NCBI GenBank assembly: GCA_022566435.1
Contig: JADFIX010000063.1
Location: forward strand, 1-10,089
From: Planctomycetota bacterium
GTDB taxonomy: Bacteria; Planctomycetota; Phycisphaerae; UBA1845
DNA length: 10,089 nt
Reading direction: 5' to 3'
The notes under the pieces are model-generated. The model was not told the DNA's origin. It did no database searches and was given only the letters and a program-made list of their open reading frames with translations. A program made the position numbers and the translations under genes. Positions within the stretch are counted from its first letter, which is position 1. The number at the start of each line of letters is the position of its first letter. Positions 1 through 6,626 of this stretch are shown here, in pieces.

Positions 1-2
1 GG

Positions 3-98
3 TTTCATTCGTTCAAGCCCTATGATCCCAAGAGCGTTTCGGTCATCATGCTGGCGTCTCCACAAACGGATGTCGCAGAACTGGAAGTCGAAGAGTAG
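3..98 (+). CDS. C-terminal end of an unidentified protein (partial, 5' cut by window edge)
   Basis: An open frame enters from the left edge in frame 3 and stops at TAG 96-98, giving 31 residues that end in an acidic tail (LEVEE). The segment includes a hydrophobic stretch (VSVIMLASP) that could be a final beta strand. The gene lies 48 bases upstream of the LPS-kinase gene on the same strand, so it may be an earlier member of the same envelope cluster. The fragment is too short to assign a family; a glycosyltransferase or other envelope enzyme is only a guess from position. Confidence 0.5.
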   Translation, partial: FHSFKPYDPKSVSVIMLASPQTDVAELEVEE

Positions 99-120
99 CA
101 ACACCGAATTCACGACTAGA

Positions 121-139
121 GGCGTATCCGCCATTGGAG
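121..139 (+). promoter_or_regulatory. Small hairpin and Shine-Dalgarno before the kinase gene
   Basis: A perfect 4-bp stem GGCG (121-124) / CGCC (129-132) with loop TATC lies just before GGAG at 136-139. GGAG is seven bases from a TTG codon at 147-149, which is good Shine-Dalgarno spacing and decides the start of the kinase gene. The hairpin could modulate ribosome access or be chance. Confidence 0.4.
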
Positions 140-146
140 TGCGATT

Positions 147-1115
147 TTGGCTGAAACGTTCGATCAACCCCCCATTCATCCTTTGAGCCGGACGACGTGT
201 GAGCACCGTCGCGTCCGTCTCGGCCACGGATGGTCCGGATCGGTCATGACGGCGTGCGCCGGCGGTGAATTGGGAGGCGACGCCGACGAGGTTTGGCCCA
301 CGTGGTCACAGTGGGCCGAATGGTTGACTCTGTTGATCCGTGCGCCGGATTCACTGCCGGGCTACGAAGTTCTTAAGCAGTCCGGCAAGGGAGAAGTCAT
401 CCGCGCCCATATCGAACTGCCGAGCCGCCGCCTCGAAGTCGTCTGCAAACGCGGAGCGATTCGAAGAATCGGGCAGCGGTTCCTCGCGATGTTTCGCCGG
501 TCGGGCGCGCATCGGCAATTCGCCAAGGCACTGGGTTTGTTGAAGGCCGGGATTCGCACCCCGTTACCGCTCGCCTGCCTCAAACGGGGATTCGGCGGTG
601 GCGAGGCATGGCTGGTCACGACGTTTGTCGCGGACGCCGTCGATCTGGACCACATCGCATTGTCGCTCCTGTCCAGAGTGCCGCCGGATCGGCAGCGAAG
701 GGTTCGTAACGGTGTGATTGAAGCACTCGCGATCTTGTTCGATCGATTGGAAATGCACTGGGTTCACCATCGCGATTTGAAAGCCTCCAACGTCATGTTG
801 ACCGCGTGGGACCAGGGGGCGGAGGAGGCCCGCGCCTGGTTGATCGATCTGGAAGGCGTTCGACTAAACGTGCGGATGGACGAATCGCGGATACGGCAGC
901 CGGTCGTTCGGCTGACGGCAAGTTTGGTGTCTTACTCGTCCGTGACGCAGTCCGACTATTGCCGGTTTCTTCATGCCTATCTTCCGCGCATGGGCACTTC
1001 GCCGACTCATTGGAAAGAGCACTTCCGGCGCCTGGGGCACTTCGCGCGCCGTTATCGGGAAGCCGCAAAGCAACGTAAGACGCACAAGTTGGACGGTTTT
1101 TCCGACGGCGTCTAA
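147..1115 (+). CDS. Lipopolysaccharide kinase, WaaP/InaA (Kdo kinase) family
   Basis: This is a 322-residue protein with the protein-kinase-like fold of the LPS kinase family, which phosphorylates core sugars (heptose or Kdo) of LPS from ATP at the inner face of the cytoplasmic membrane. Visible landmarks are a candidate ATP-binding lysine in VVCKR (K101), the catalytic loop HHRDLKASN (H208, R209, D210, N215), and a metal-binding DLEG (D234-G237) in place of the DFG/DFEG form. The region around residues 120-145 (FAKALGLL.AGI.TPLPLA) is the usual helix-turn leading to the hinge. I use the TTG start at 147 because GGAG sits seven bases upstream; the next in-frame ATG (246) would only remove 33 poorly conserved residues. 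It is followed at 148 bases by a glycosyltransferase-like gene and then an MsbA-like exporter, which supports a lipid A/core role. The exact sugar acceptor cannot be read from sequence. Confidence 0.85.
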   Translation: MAETFDQPPIHPLSRTTCEHRRVRLGHGWSGSVMTACAGGELGGDADEVWPTWSQWAEWLTLLIRAPDSLPGYEVLKQSGKGEVIRAHIELPSRRLEVVCKRGAIRRIGQRFLAMFRRSGAHRQFAKALGLLKAGIRTPLPLACLKRGFGGGEAWLVTTFVADAVDLDHIALSLLSRVPPDRQRRVRNGVIEALAILFDRLEMHWVHHRDLKASNVMLTAWDQGAEEARAWLIDLEGVRLNVRMDESRIRQPVVRLTASLVSYSSVTQSDYCRFLHAYLPRMGTSPTHWKEHFRRLGHFARRYREAAKQRKTHKLDGFSDGV

Positions 1116-1155
1116 GCCTAGAACTCCGTCGCGCGTGACTTGCTGGGCAAAGCAA

Positions 1156-1186
1156 CCCCCCTGAATCCCCCCTTGGAAAAGGGGGG
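1156..1186. repeat. C/G-run palindrome (REP-like intergenic repeat)
   Basis: A C6 run (1156-1161) precedes a perfect 8-bp stem: CCCCCCTT (1167-1174), loop GGAA, AAGGGGGG (1179-1186). This C-run/TTGG/AAGGGGG architecture resembles dispersed intergenic palindromes seen in many bacterial genomes. There is no T-run after it, so it is not a classical terminator. Confidence 0.6.
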
Positions 1187-1195
1187 AGCAACGAT

Positions 1196-1212
1196 GCAGG
1201 CAAGATGCCTGC
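1196..1212. repeat. Small perfect inverted repeat in the kinase-glycosyltransferase gap
   Basis: GCAGGC (1196-1201), loop AAGAT, GCCTGC (1207-1212) form a perfect 6-bp stem ten bases after the G-run palindrome. The two may be parts of one composite dispersed repeat. The whole 148-base gap 1116-1263 contains these two elements and no gene. Confidence 0.5.
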
Positions 1213-1263
1213 TCTGCGCGTTCATGACGAATCTGCGTTGTAGTGTTAGAATCCCGCCCGATT

Positions 1264-2346
1264 ATGAAGAACCGAGTATTGCACGTTATTGAATCGTTGA
1301 AACCGGAGGCGGGGTCGGTGGCTGTCTCATTGGATGGGCTGTTTCGAGGCCTTACCGCGCGTGGGATCGAATCGACGGTGTTGGCCCGCCAGGGCTTATC
1401 TGGTCGCGGCGAATCCGTGGCCGCCACTTATGCTCCAGGGCAGGTGCGCGAGGCGGTCCGAGAAGCCGCGATCGTGCACCTGCACGGCTGGTTTGGAGGT
1501 CTCGCTCTACAAGCCGCCGGTCAAGCGAGAGGAACAGGCACGCCGTACGTGATTTCTCCGCTCGGGGGCCTCTGCCATGGACCGTATGTGGATCGCCGCG
1601 GTATTCGTCATCGCCTCCGAATGTTTTTGCGCGAGAACAAGCTTCTAAGTGGTGCGTCGGCGATCGCGTCGATGAACACTCGTGAACGCGACGGCTTGAT
1701 CGCCGAGGACGTGACCGTCGATCCGGTCGATTTGCCCTACGGCGTGGATTTCGAAAACTACGTGCGTTCGTCCGAACCGGGTGACGGCACCGATCCACCG
1801 ACGGCCTATGACCGCACGCTACTGATCTTGGCGCCGATCCATCCGATCGAAGGTTTCGTGCCGTTTCTCAAGGCCTTTGCGGAAATCGGCGCGGATTTTG
1901 ACAGGTGGGGTTTGGTGGCCGGTGGACCGGATACCGGTGATTGCCGCGCGACACTCGAGGCCGCCATAAGGCGCAAGGGCGGCTCGGATCGCGCTCGGTT
2001 CGTGGGTGCCGATACGATTGAATCACAGCGCAAGCTTCTTGGCGGTGCTCATGTGCTCGTGTGTCCCAGCTTGCACTATCGCGCCGCGGTGTCGATCATG
2101 CAGGCGGTCGCTCTCGGCGTGGTAGCCGTGGCCTCGGATCGCGTGGCGCCCGATGGTTTGGCGGGTGTGTTGGATGTATGTGCCCCCACGCGGTACGACT
2201 TTCGCGACACGTTGCGAATCGCATTGGGTCGCACGGACGACGAACGAGCTGAAATGGCGCGGAAGGCACGCGAAGTCGCCCGCGAACTCTACGACTGGTC
2301 AGTCCTTTGCGACCGGTACGTCCAACTTTATCGCAGTTTTCTCTAG
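1264..2346 (+). CDS. Glycosyltransferase family 4-like protein with altered donor site
   Basis: The 360-residue protein has the two-Rossmann GT-B layout of GT4 enzymes. An N-terminal half (about 1-165) starts with RVLHVIESL and includes VHLHGWFGG (71-79) and TPYVISPLGGL (93-103). A linker DLPYGVDFENY (156-166) follows, then a C-terminal nucleotide-sugar half. There PIHPIEG (191-197) sits where GT4 enzymes have GRL..KG, and CPSLHYRAAVSIMQAVALG (267-285) sits where they have the EX7E motif. By that alignment the donor-phosphate Arg and Lys are P191 and E196, and the two glutamates are Y272 and Q280. Fold assignment is firm; catalysis is doubtful. I chose ATG 1264 because homology-like sequence begins at once; GTG 1243 would add seven residues, and neither has a clear Shine-Dalgarno. 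The stop is nine bases before the ABC exporter gene, so the two are very likely cotranscribed. It may be a divergent transferase or a non-catalytic partner in LOS assembly. Confidence 0.8.
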   Translation: MKNRVLHVIESLKPEAGSVAVSLDGLFRGLTARGIESTVLARQGLSGRGESVAATYAPGQVREAVREAAIVHLHGWFGGLALQAAGQARGTGTPYVISPLGGLCHGPYVDRRGIRHRLRMFLRENKLLSGASAIASMNTRERDGLIAEDVTVDPVDLPYGVDFENYVRSSEPGDGTDPPTAYDRTLLILAPIHPIEGFVPFLKAFAEIGADFDRWGLVAGGPDTGDCRATLEAAIRRKGGSDRARFVGADTIESQRKLLGGAHVLVCPSLHYRAAVSIMQAVALGVVAVASDRVAPDGLAGVLDVCAPTRYDFRDTLRIALGRTDDERAEMARKAREVARELYDWSVLCDRYVQLYRSFL

Positions 2347-2355
2347 CGTGAATTC

Positions 2356-4509
2356 ATGAACCCGAAGCTGATCTCGGCGGATTCCAAAGACAAGCCTGCG
2401 GACACGCGTTTCCGGCTCGGGCAAGTGAGGCGGATTGTCGGTCTCGCGCGGCCCTATCGTAGGACGCTGGCCCTCGGTTTGTTCTTCACGGTGGTCTACG
2501 CCGGCTTGCACACGTTGAGTCTGGGCGCGGCCTTTCCGGTCTTCAAGATGCTTCTCGAACAGGAAGGGCTTCGAGGTTGGGCGGACCGGTCCATCGCTGG
2601 CGAACGTTTGGGCGTGGTTTTCGCGGTCCCCGGAAGAGACGAATCGGTACGCGTGGTGACGGTCGAAGGCCTCGCGGATGATGCGCCGAATCCACTTCGT
2701 CCGGACGAAGCGGTGGCTCCGTCGGATGACGGTTTGATTCGCGACCTACTTCATCAGATTGCCATGGCGAAGACGGGGGAGGAAGTCGCACTGACTGCAA
2801 TTGGTAACACAGGCGAACGGCGAATGCAGACCGTTCGCGTGGGCGAGCTAACGTGGACCATGAGGGCGCGATTGTGGGCCGCGGACTTTCTTCCGCCCGG
2901 TGCGGACTCGCCGGATCAGAAACTCACCGTACTAACGCAAATACTGATTGTGCTGGTGTGTGCGGTGGCGGTGGCGAGTGTCTTTCGGTATTTCGGCGAG
3001 ATCTTGATCGCCCGCTGCGTTCTCCGGTCGATGATGGATCTGCGGTCGGCTTTGTATGACCGTTCCCTGCACCTTCCGATGTCGTTTTTCGCCGGACATC
3101 AGACGGCCGATCTAGTGACTCGATTCGTGCAAGATATTCAGGAGATTCAACGCGGGCTCATGACCCTTTTCGGGAAGTGTGTTCGTGAACCTCTTAAGGC
3201 CGTCTTCATCCTGACGCTGGCATGTATGTTCGACTGGCGAATCACCCTGGTCATGGTGGTCGTCGCGCCGTTGGCCGTGTTGATGTTCTTGCTAATCGGC
3301 AAAAGCGTGAAGAAAGCCAACCGCAAACTTCTGCAAGCCTATGGGCTGATGATCGGCGCTTTGACGACGAGCTTTCAAAATCTCCGTGTGGTCAAGGCCT
3401 ACACGGCGGAAGACATCGAGCGTGAGCGTCTCCGCAAGGTTGATTGGCGAATGTTCAAACAGCAGCTCAAGCTCGCCAAGTTGCAGGCGTTTATCAGTCC
3501 GATGATGGAGACCCTGGCCATCGGGGCGGGAAGTCTTGCGACCGTATGGCTAGCCGGTTTGGTGTTGCGCGAAGAAATGGCGATCTCCAAGTTCGTCGGG
3601 CTGGGGGTTATTCTGTCCATGTTGTTCGATCCCCTCCGCAAGCTGACCGATGTGTACGTGCGGGTGCAGCGTTCGACGGCCGGTGCGGAGCGGATTTTCA
3701 ATGTCATCGATCAGCCGGTGGAGTACGACGAGACGAGCGAGGCTTCAAAGATTGGGCCCTTGGCTCGGGCGATCGAGTATGTGGGTGTGTCTTTCACTTA
3801 TCCCGGCGCCGAAGAAGCGGCGCTGAAGAAGGTGAGCCTGACGATCAGCCGCGGAGAGACCATCGCGCTGGTGGGTCCGAACGGTTGCGGCAAGACCACG
3901 CTGGTGAGCATGTTGCTTCGGTTCTTCACGCCGAGTGAAGGTAAGATTCTCTACGACGATGTCGACATTCGCAGCGCGGACCTGCCGAGTTTGCGAAAAC
4001 AAATCGGACTGGTCAGCCAGGAAGCGATCGTCTTTGCCGGTACGCCGATGGAGAACATCGCGTACGGTACGGGTTCGTCGGACGAGGCGGGCGTGCGCGA
4101 CGCGGCGCGGCGGGCTTCGGCCGACGAGTTCGTGGGCAAGATTCCGGGCGGTTTCGAGGCCCAGCTCGGCGAGCGGGGCACGACGCTATCGGGTGGTCAG
4201 CGTCAGCGGCTGGCCATCGCCCGGGCGATCTTTCGCGACGCCCCGATTCTCATTTTCGACGAAGCGACGAGTCAGATCGACACGGAATCCGAGCAGAAGA
4301 TCCAGGCGGCGCTAAAGGAATTCTCCAAGGGTCGCACGACGATCATCATCGCCCATAGGTTGAGTACGATTCAATTCGCCGATCGCATCGTGGTGATGGA
4401 AGCCGGCCGGATCATCGACTCCGGTTTGCATGCGGAACTGTTCGAGCGCTGTCCGCTGTATCGCACGTTGTGTGAGACGCAATTCGTGTCGAGTCCTGAT
4501 GAGGGGTGA
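2356..4509 (+). CDS. MsbA-like ABC exporter (fused membrane and ATPase domains)
   Basis: This 717-residue half-transporter of the lipid A/lipid flippase type would act as a homodimer in the inner membrane. The membrane domain has helices near 37-60, 191-213, 281-315 (two), 381-403 and 408-425. The ATPase domain has Walker A GPNGCGKT (507-514), Q-loop Q555, signature LSGGQ (611-615), Walker B ILIFDE (631-636), D-loop SQID and H-loop H667, all intact, so ATP hydrolysis is expected. MsbA is normally about 580 residues. The excess lies between helices 1 and 2 (about 66-190), in what must be the first periplasmic loop, and looks like a folded domain (see separate entry). The ATG at 2356 is nine bases after the previous stop. 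With the upstream kinase and glycosyltransferase genes this suggests export of a lipid-linked saccharide such as lipid A/LOS core; a peptide or other lipid substrate cannot be excluded. Confidence 0.88.
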   Translation: MNPKLISADSKDKPADTRFRLGQVRRIVGLARPYRRTLALGLFFTVVYAGLHTLSLGAAFPVFKMLLEQEGLRGWADRSIAGERLGVVFAVPGRDESVRVVTVEGLADDAPNPLRPDEAVAPSDDGLIRDLLHQIAMAKTGEEVALTAIGNTGERRMQTVRVGELTWTMRARLWAADFLPPGADSPDQKLTVLTQILIVLVCAVAVASVFRYFGEILIARCVLRSMMDLRSALYDRSLHLPMSFFAGHQTADLVTRFVQDIQEIQRGLMTLFGKCVREPLKAVFILTLACMFDWRITLVMVVVAPLAVLMFLLIGKSVKKANRKLLQAYGLMIGALTTSFQNLRVVKAYTAEDIERERLRKVDWRMFKQQLKLAKLQAFISPMMETLAIGAGSLATVWLAGLVLREEMAISKFVGLGVILSMLFDPLRKLTDVYVRVQRSTAGAERIFNVIDQPVEYDETSEASKIGPLARAIEYVGVSFTYPGAEEAALKKVSLTISRGETIALVGPNGCGKTTLVSMLLRFFTPSEGKILYDDVDIRSADLPSLRKQIGLVSQEAIVFAGTPMENIAYGTGSSDEAGVRDAARRASADEFVGKIPGGFEAQLGERGTTLSGGQRQRLAIARAIFRDAPILIFDEATSQIDTESEQKIQAALKEFSKGRTTIIIAHRLSTIQFADRIVVMEAGRIIDSGLHAELFERCPLYRTLCETQFVSSPDEG
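2596..2850 (+). other. Extra periplasmic domain inserted in the ABC exporter (possibly PDZ-like)
   Basis: Residues about 81-165 of the exporter lie between transmembrane helices 1 and 2, where MsbA has a short loop. The order of elements recalls a PDZ domain: RLGVVF (84-89) like the first strand and ligand loop, VRVVTVEGLADDA (98-110) like the strand before the buried helix, LRPDEAV (114-120) where PDZ domains have LRPGD, a helix LIRDLLHQIAMA (127-138), KTGEEVALTAI (139-149) like the final KPGD.V.LTV strand, then a last strand MQTVRVGEL. The match is by eye and the usual GD is changed to DE, so PDZ-like is a hypothesis; that this is an extra domain is clear from length. Confidence 0.45.
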
Positions 4510-4523
4510 TTGTTTACACCACC

Positions 4524-4616
4524 ATCAGTACCGCGAGCGTGAGCGAGTCGGCCCTGGCCGATGCCCGTCCACTCTCCGATGCGCTGGGGCCGCTCCTTGA
4601 CAGTCGCGGTACTGAT
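4524..4616. repeat. 93-base REP-like element with perfect 13-bp inverted ends
   Basis: ATCAGTACCGCGA (4524-4536) is the exact reverse complement of TCGCGGTACTGAT (4604-4616). Inside, CGGCC-CT-GGCCG (4549-4560) forms a smaller stem. It starts 15 bases after the exporter stop codon. It may fold as a transcript 3' end structure, but there is no T-run, so a dispersed palindromic element is the better reading. Confidence 0.65.
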
Positions 4617-4765
4617 CAATGCGTCGCCTCAGAGACAATGCGGATTTCGTCGCTCGTCAAACGATAGAGTGTGTAGGGTGCGTCCCATCCGTCCCGAAGC
4701 GATCCTCCCGCGAAAGGAGGCCCGCCGCTACGAGAGCAAGCTCTATTTTCCCGTCAAGCGTGTTT

Positions 4766-4879
4766 AAGAAGGGTGTATTCCTTACCGAGCCGCGACCGTC
4801 AGGGAGCGTGTTCTTCGGGAGACGTCAGACCGCTTCCTCACGGGCGCGGCTCGGAAAAAGACTCCTTGAACACCCCCTT
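4766..4879. repeat. Long imperfect palindrome (REP-like)
   Basis: The core arms are 4785-4808 and 4831-4854: 24 bases beginning CCGAGCCGCG and ending AGCG, complementary except for three positions, around a 22-base loop. The complementarity resumes further out, with AAGGGTGT (4769-4776) facing ACACCCCCTT (4870-4879), although the outer arms differ in length. Arms this long and imperfect suggest an old dispersed repeat unit rather than an operator. Confidence 0.6.
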
Positions 4880-5050
4880 AGCGATCGGATCGTCAAAACA
4901 CCCGGGCGACTCCTCGTCTGAGCCGCTACACGATTGTCGGGAACGCGATAAGCACAAGACGGAGAGCAAACCCGTTCAACCGGCTGTGTCGACACGATTG
5001 TGTCCACAAAAGGACGCTCGCGGTCCCAACTCCCAGCTCCGTACTTGGAA

Positions 5051-5066
5051 TTGTGCAATAGCACAA
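5051..5066. repeat. Perfect 6-bp hairpin
   Basis: TTGTGC (5051-5056), loop AATA, GCACAA (5061-5066). It lies about 130 bases upstream of the TPR gene. Its size and AT-rich ends would suit a regulator-binding dyad, but nothing proves it. Confidence 0.35.
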
Positions 5067-5142
5067 ACGGCTTGTTCGGCGGACGATCCACGGGGTCCGT
5101 CCATCGGCCGGGCAGCCCCGCGTTGCGGCGGCCACCGCGCCA

Positions 5143-5183
5143 TGTTATGCTCCCTGCATCTTGTCCGACGGCATAACAAAGGA
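5143..5183 (+). promoter_or_regulatory. 8-bp inverted repeat and Shine-Dalgarno before the TPR gene
   Basis: TGTTATGC (5143-5150) and GCATAACA (5171-5178) are perfect reverse complements with a 20-base spacer. AAAGGA (5178-5183) directly follows and overlaps the right arm by one base; it is a plausible ribosome site 11 bases before ATG 5195. The dyad could be an operator or a leader hairpin that occludes the ribosome site. TATGCT (5147-5152) with TTGCGG 18 bases upstream is a weak sigma-70-like possibility. Confidence 0.4.
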
Positions 5184-5194
5184 CGCAAGAACCA

Positions 5195-6523
5195 ATGAAA
5201 TACATGCTAACAATTACAACGTCCTTATTGATCTTGTTGATGCCCAGACCGCCCGTGTTTGCGCAAGGCGCCGGTATTGAATGGGAAATTCTTACTCAGG
5301 AGGTCAAGGATCTTTATCATGCGGGAAAATATGACCGTGCCGTCGTTGTTGCGAAGAAGGCCCTCGAAGTAGCCGAGAAAAACGTCGGCCCCAATCATGC
5401 CGATGTGGCCACGAGCTCGAACAACATAGGCATGCTCTACACAACCCAAGGCCAGTACGCGCAGGCCGAGCGTTTTTACAAGCGGGCGCTGGTGATTTAC
5501 GAGAAGACGCTCGGGTCGGACCATCCCAACGTTGCCGCGAGCCTGAACAACATAGCCGAACTCTATAGAACACAAGGCCAGTACGCGCACGCCGAGCCGC
5601 TCTGCAGGCGCGCGCTGGCGATAAGAGAGAAGGCGCTGGGGCCGGACCATCCCGATGTGGCCGCGAGCCTGAACAACCTCGCCGGGCTCTACGACATTCA
5701 AGGCCAGTACGCGCAGGCCGAGCCGCTCTACAGGCACGCACTGGCGATTATGGAGAAGGCGCTCGGGCCGGACCATCCCGATGTCTCCACGAGCCTGAAC
5801 AACCTGGCCTTTATATACGACATGCAAGGGCGGTACGCGCAGGCCGAGCCGCTCTACAAGCGCGCTCTGGCTATAACAGAGAAGGCGCTGGGTCCGAACC
5901 ATCTCGATGTGGGCACGAGTCTGAACAACGTGGCCGGGTTCCACAGGATCCAAGGGCAGTATGCTCAGGCCGAACCGCTGTACAAGCGCGCCTTGGCGAT
6001 AAGAGAGAAGTCGCTGGGGCCAGACCATCCCCTTGTGGCCATGAGCCTTAACAACCTGGCCTTGCTCTACAAAGACCAAGGGCAGAACGCGCATGCCGAG
6101 CGGCTCTATAATCGCGCGCTGGCGATAACAGAGAAGGTGCTGGGGCTGGACCATCCCGATGTGGCCACGAGTCTGAACAATCTGGCCGGGCTCTACACAA
6201 CACAAGGGCAGTACGCGCAGGCCGAGCCGCTCTACAAGCGCTCGCTGGCGATAAGAGAAAAGGCGCTGGGGGCGGATCATCCCGATGTTGCCATGAGCCT
6301 GAACAACCTGGGCGGGCTCTGGCACACCCAAGGGCAGTACGCGCGGGCCGAGCCGCTTTACAAGCGCGCACTGGCGGTTTTAGAGAAGGCACTGGGGCAA
6401 GACCATCCGGATGTGGGCATGTGCCTTGAGAACCTGGCGGCACTGTATCGAGCCACAAAGCGGGACGAAGAAGCCGAAACACTGGAGCAGCGGGCGGGCC
6501 GTATCCGAGCGACCCAACGATGA
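5195..6523 (+). CDS. Exported tetratricopeptide-repeat protein (kinesin-light-chain type)
   Basis: The 442-residue protein begins with a signal peptide: MKYM, a hydrophobic core LTITTSLLILLM, then RPPVFAQG with likely cleavage after VFA. It should therefore act in the periplasm or outside the cell. Residues about 28-86 are a first, divergent TPR (VKDLYHAGKYDRAVVVAKKAL). Residues 87-422 are eight consecutive 42-residue units with the pattern QYAQAEPLYKRALAI.EKALG.DHPDV..SLNNLA.LY..QG, without indels. Residues 423-442 are a capping remnant. Such TPR_10/TPR_12 arrays form superhelical scaffolds that bind protein partners; no enzymatic domain is present. The start is supported by AAAGGA at 5178-5183 and the signal peptide. 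The FRG-domain gene follows after about 100 bases on the same strand. Partner and role are unknown. Confidence 0.88.
   Translation: MKYMLTITTSLLILLMPRPPVFAQGAGIEWEILTQEVKDLYHAGKYDRAVVVAKKALEVAEKNVGPNHADVATSSNNIGMLYTTQGQYAQAERFYKRALVIYEKTLGSDHPNVAASLNNIAELYRTQGQYAHAEPLCRRALAIREKALGPDHPDVAASLNNLAGLYDIQGQYAQAEPLYRHALAIMEKALGPDHPDVSTSLNNLAFIYDMQGRYAQAEPLYKRALAITEKALGPNHLDVGTSLNNVAGFHRIQGQYAQAEPLYKRALAIREKSLGPDHPLVAMSLNNLALLYKDQGQNAHAERLYNRALAITEKVLGLDHPDVATSLNNLAGLYTTQGQYAQAEPLYKRSLAIREKALGADHPDVAMSLNNLGGLWHTQGQYARAEPLYKRALAVLEKALGQDHPDVGMCLENLAALYRATKRDEEAETLEQRAGRIRATQR
5453..6460 (+). repeat. Tandem array of eight 126-bp coding repeats
   Basis: The DNA encoding the 42-residue TPR units repeats in exact 126-base register from 5453 to 6460. 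Blocks such as CAGGCCGAGCCGCTCTACAA and GAACAACCTGGCC recur with few changes, at the nucleotide as well as the protein level. This suggests recent duplication or gene conversion between units. The second to eighth units are closer to each other than to the first. Confidence 0.9.
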
Positions 6524-6626
6524 AGCAAGCGGCTCAATAAGGCGCAGTACTGGCGGCTATTCCGCGTGATTCCGCCCACAAGGACATGGCCCACCCATGG
6601 CGTTCGATATCCACGGGGAGACCGAC
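6524..6626 (+). promoter_or_regulatory. Spacer between TPR and FRG genes with the Shine-Dalgarno that decides the FRG start
   Basis: GGGGAG (6615-6620) lies six bases before ATG 6627. The earlier in-frame ATG at 6597 has only AAGGA (6580-6584) at a long 12-base spacing. I see no terminator here, so readthrough from the TPR gene is possible. Confidence 0.5.

Larger units (their letters stand above)
4510..5194. other. 685-base intergenic region rich in inverted repeats, no convincing gene
   Basis: The open frames here are short and give low-complexity Arg/Ser/Pro-rich translations typical of non-coding GC-rich DNA. The stretch holds two long REP-like inverted repeats (4524-4616 and 4766-4879) and a small stem CCTCC/GGAGG (4704-4708/4716-4720). 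It also holds the 10-bp palindrome GTGTCGACAC (4986-4995), a short hairpin (5051-5066) and an 8-bp inverted repeat just before the TPR gene (5143-5178). It separates the envelope cluster from the TPR gene and probably contains the latter's promoter. Confidence 0.7.

Noticed and set aside
1156..1186. C/G palindrome as a Rho-independent terminator for the kinase gene
   Set aside because: There is no T-run after the stem on either strand; it fits a dispersed palindromic repeat better.
793..1427. Minus-strand open frames opposite the LPS kinase and start of the glycosyltransferase
   Set aside because: They are antisense to well-supported genes, cross the C/G palindrome and show no domain.
4561..5205. 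Several open frames of 60-140 codons in the 4510-5194 gap
   Set aside because: They run through inverted repeats, give low-complexity Arg/Ser/Pro-rich peptides, lack ribosome sites, and occur on both strands over the same DNA.
5225..6331. Long minus-strand open frame (368 codons) opposite the TPR gene
   Set aside because: Its repetitive translation is the complement of the 126-bp TPR repeats; the + strand frame has a signal peptide, ribosome site and family motifs.
5453..6460. Regular repeats considered as a CRISPR array
   Set aside because: The period is 126 bases, the whole unit is repeated with no unique spacers, and it codes for TPR units in one frame.
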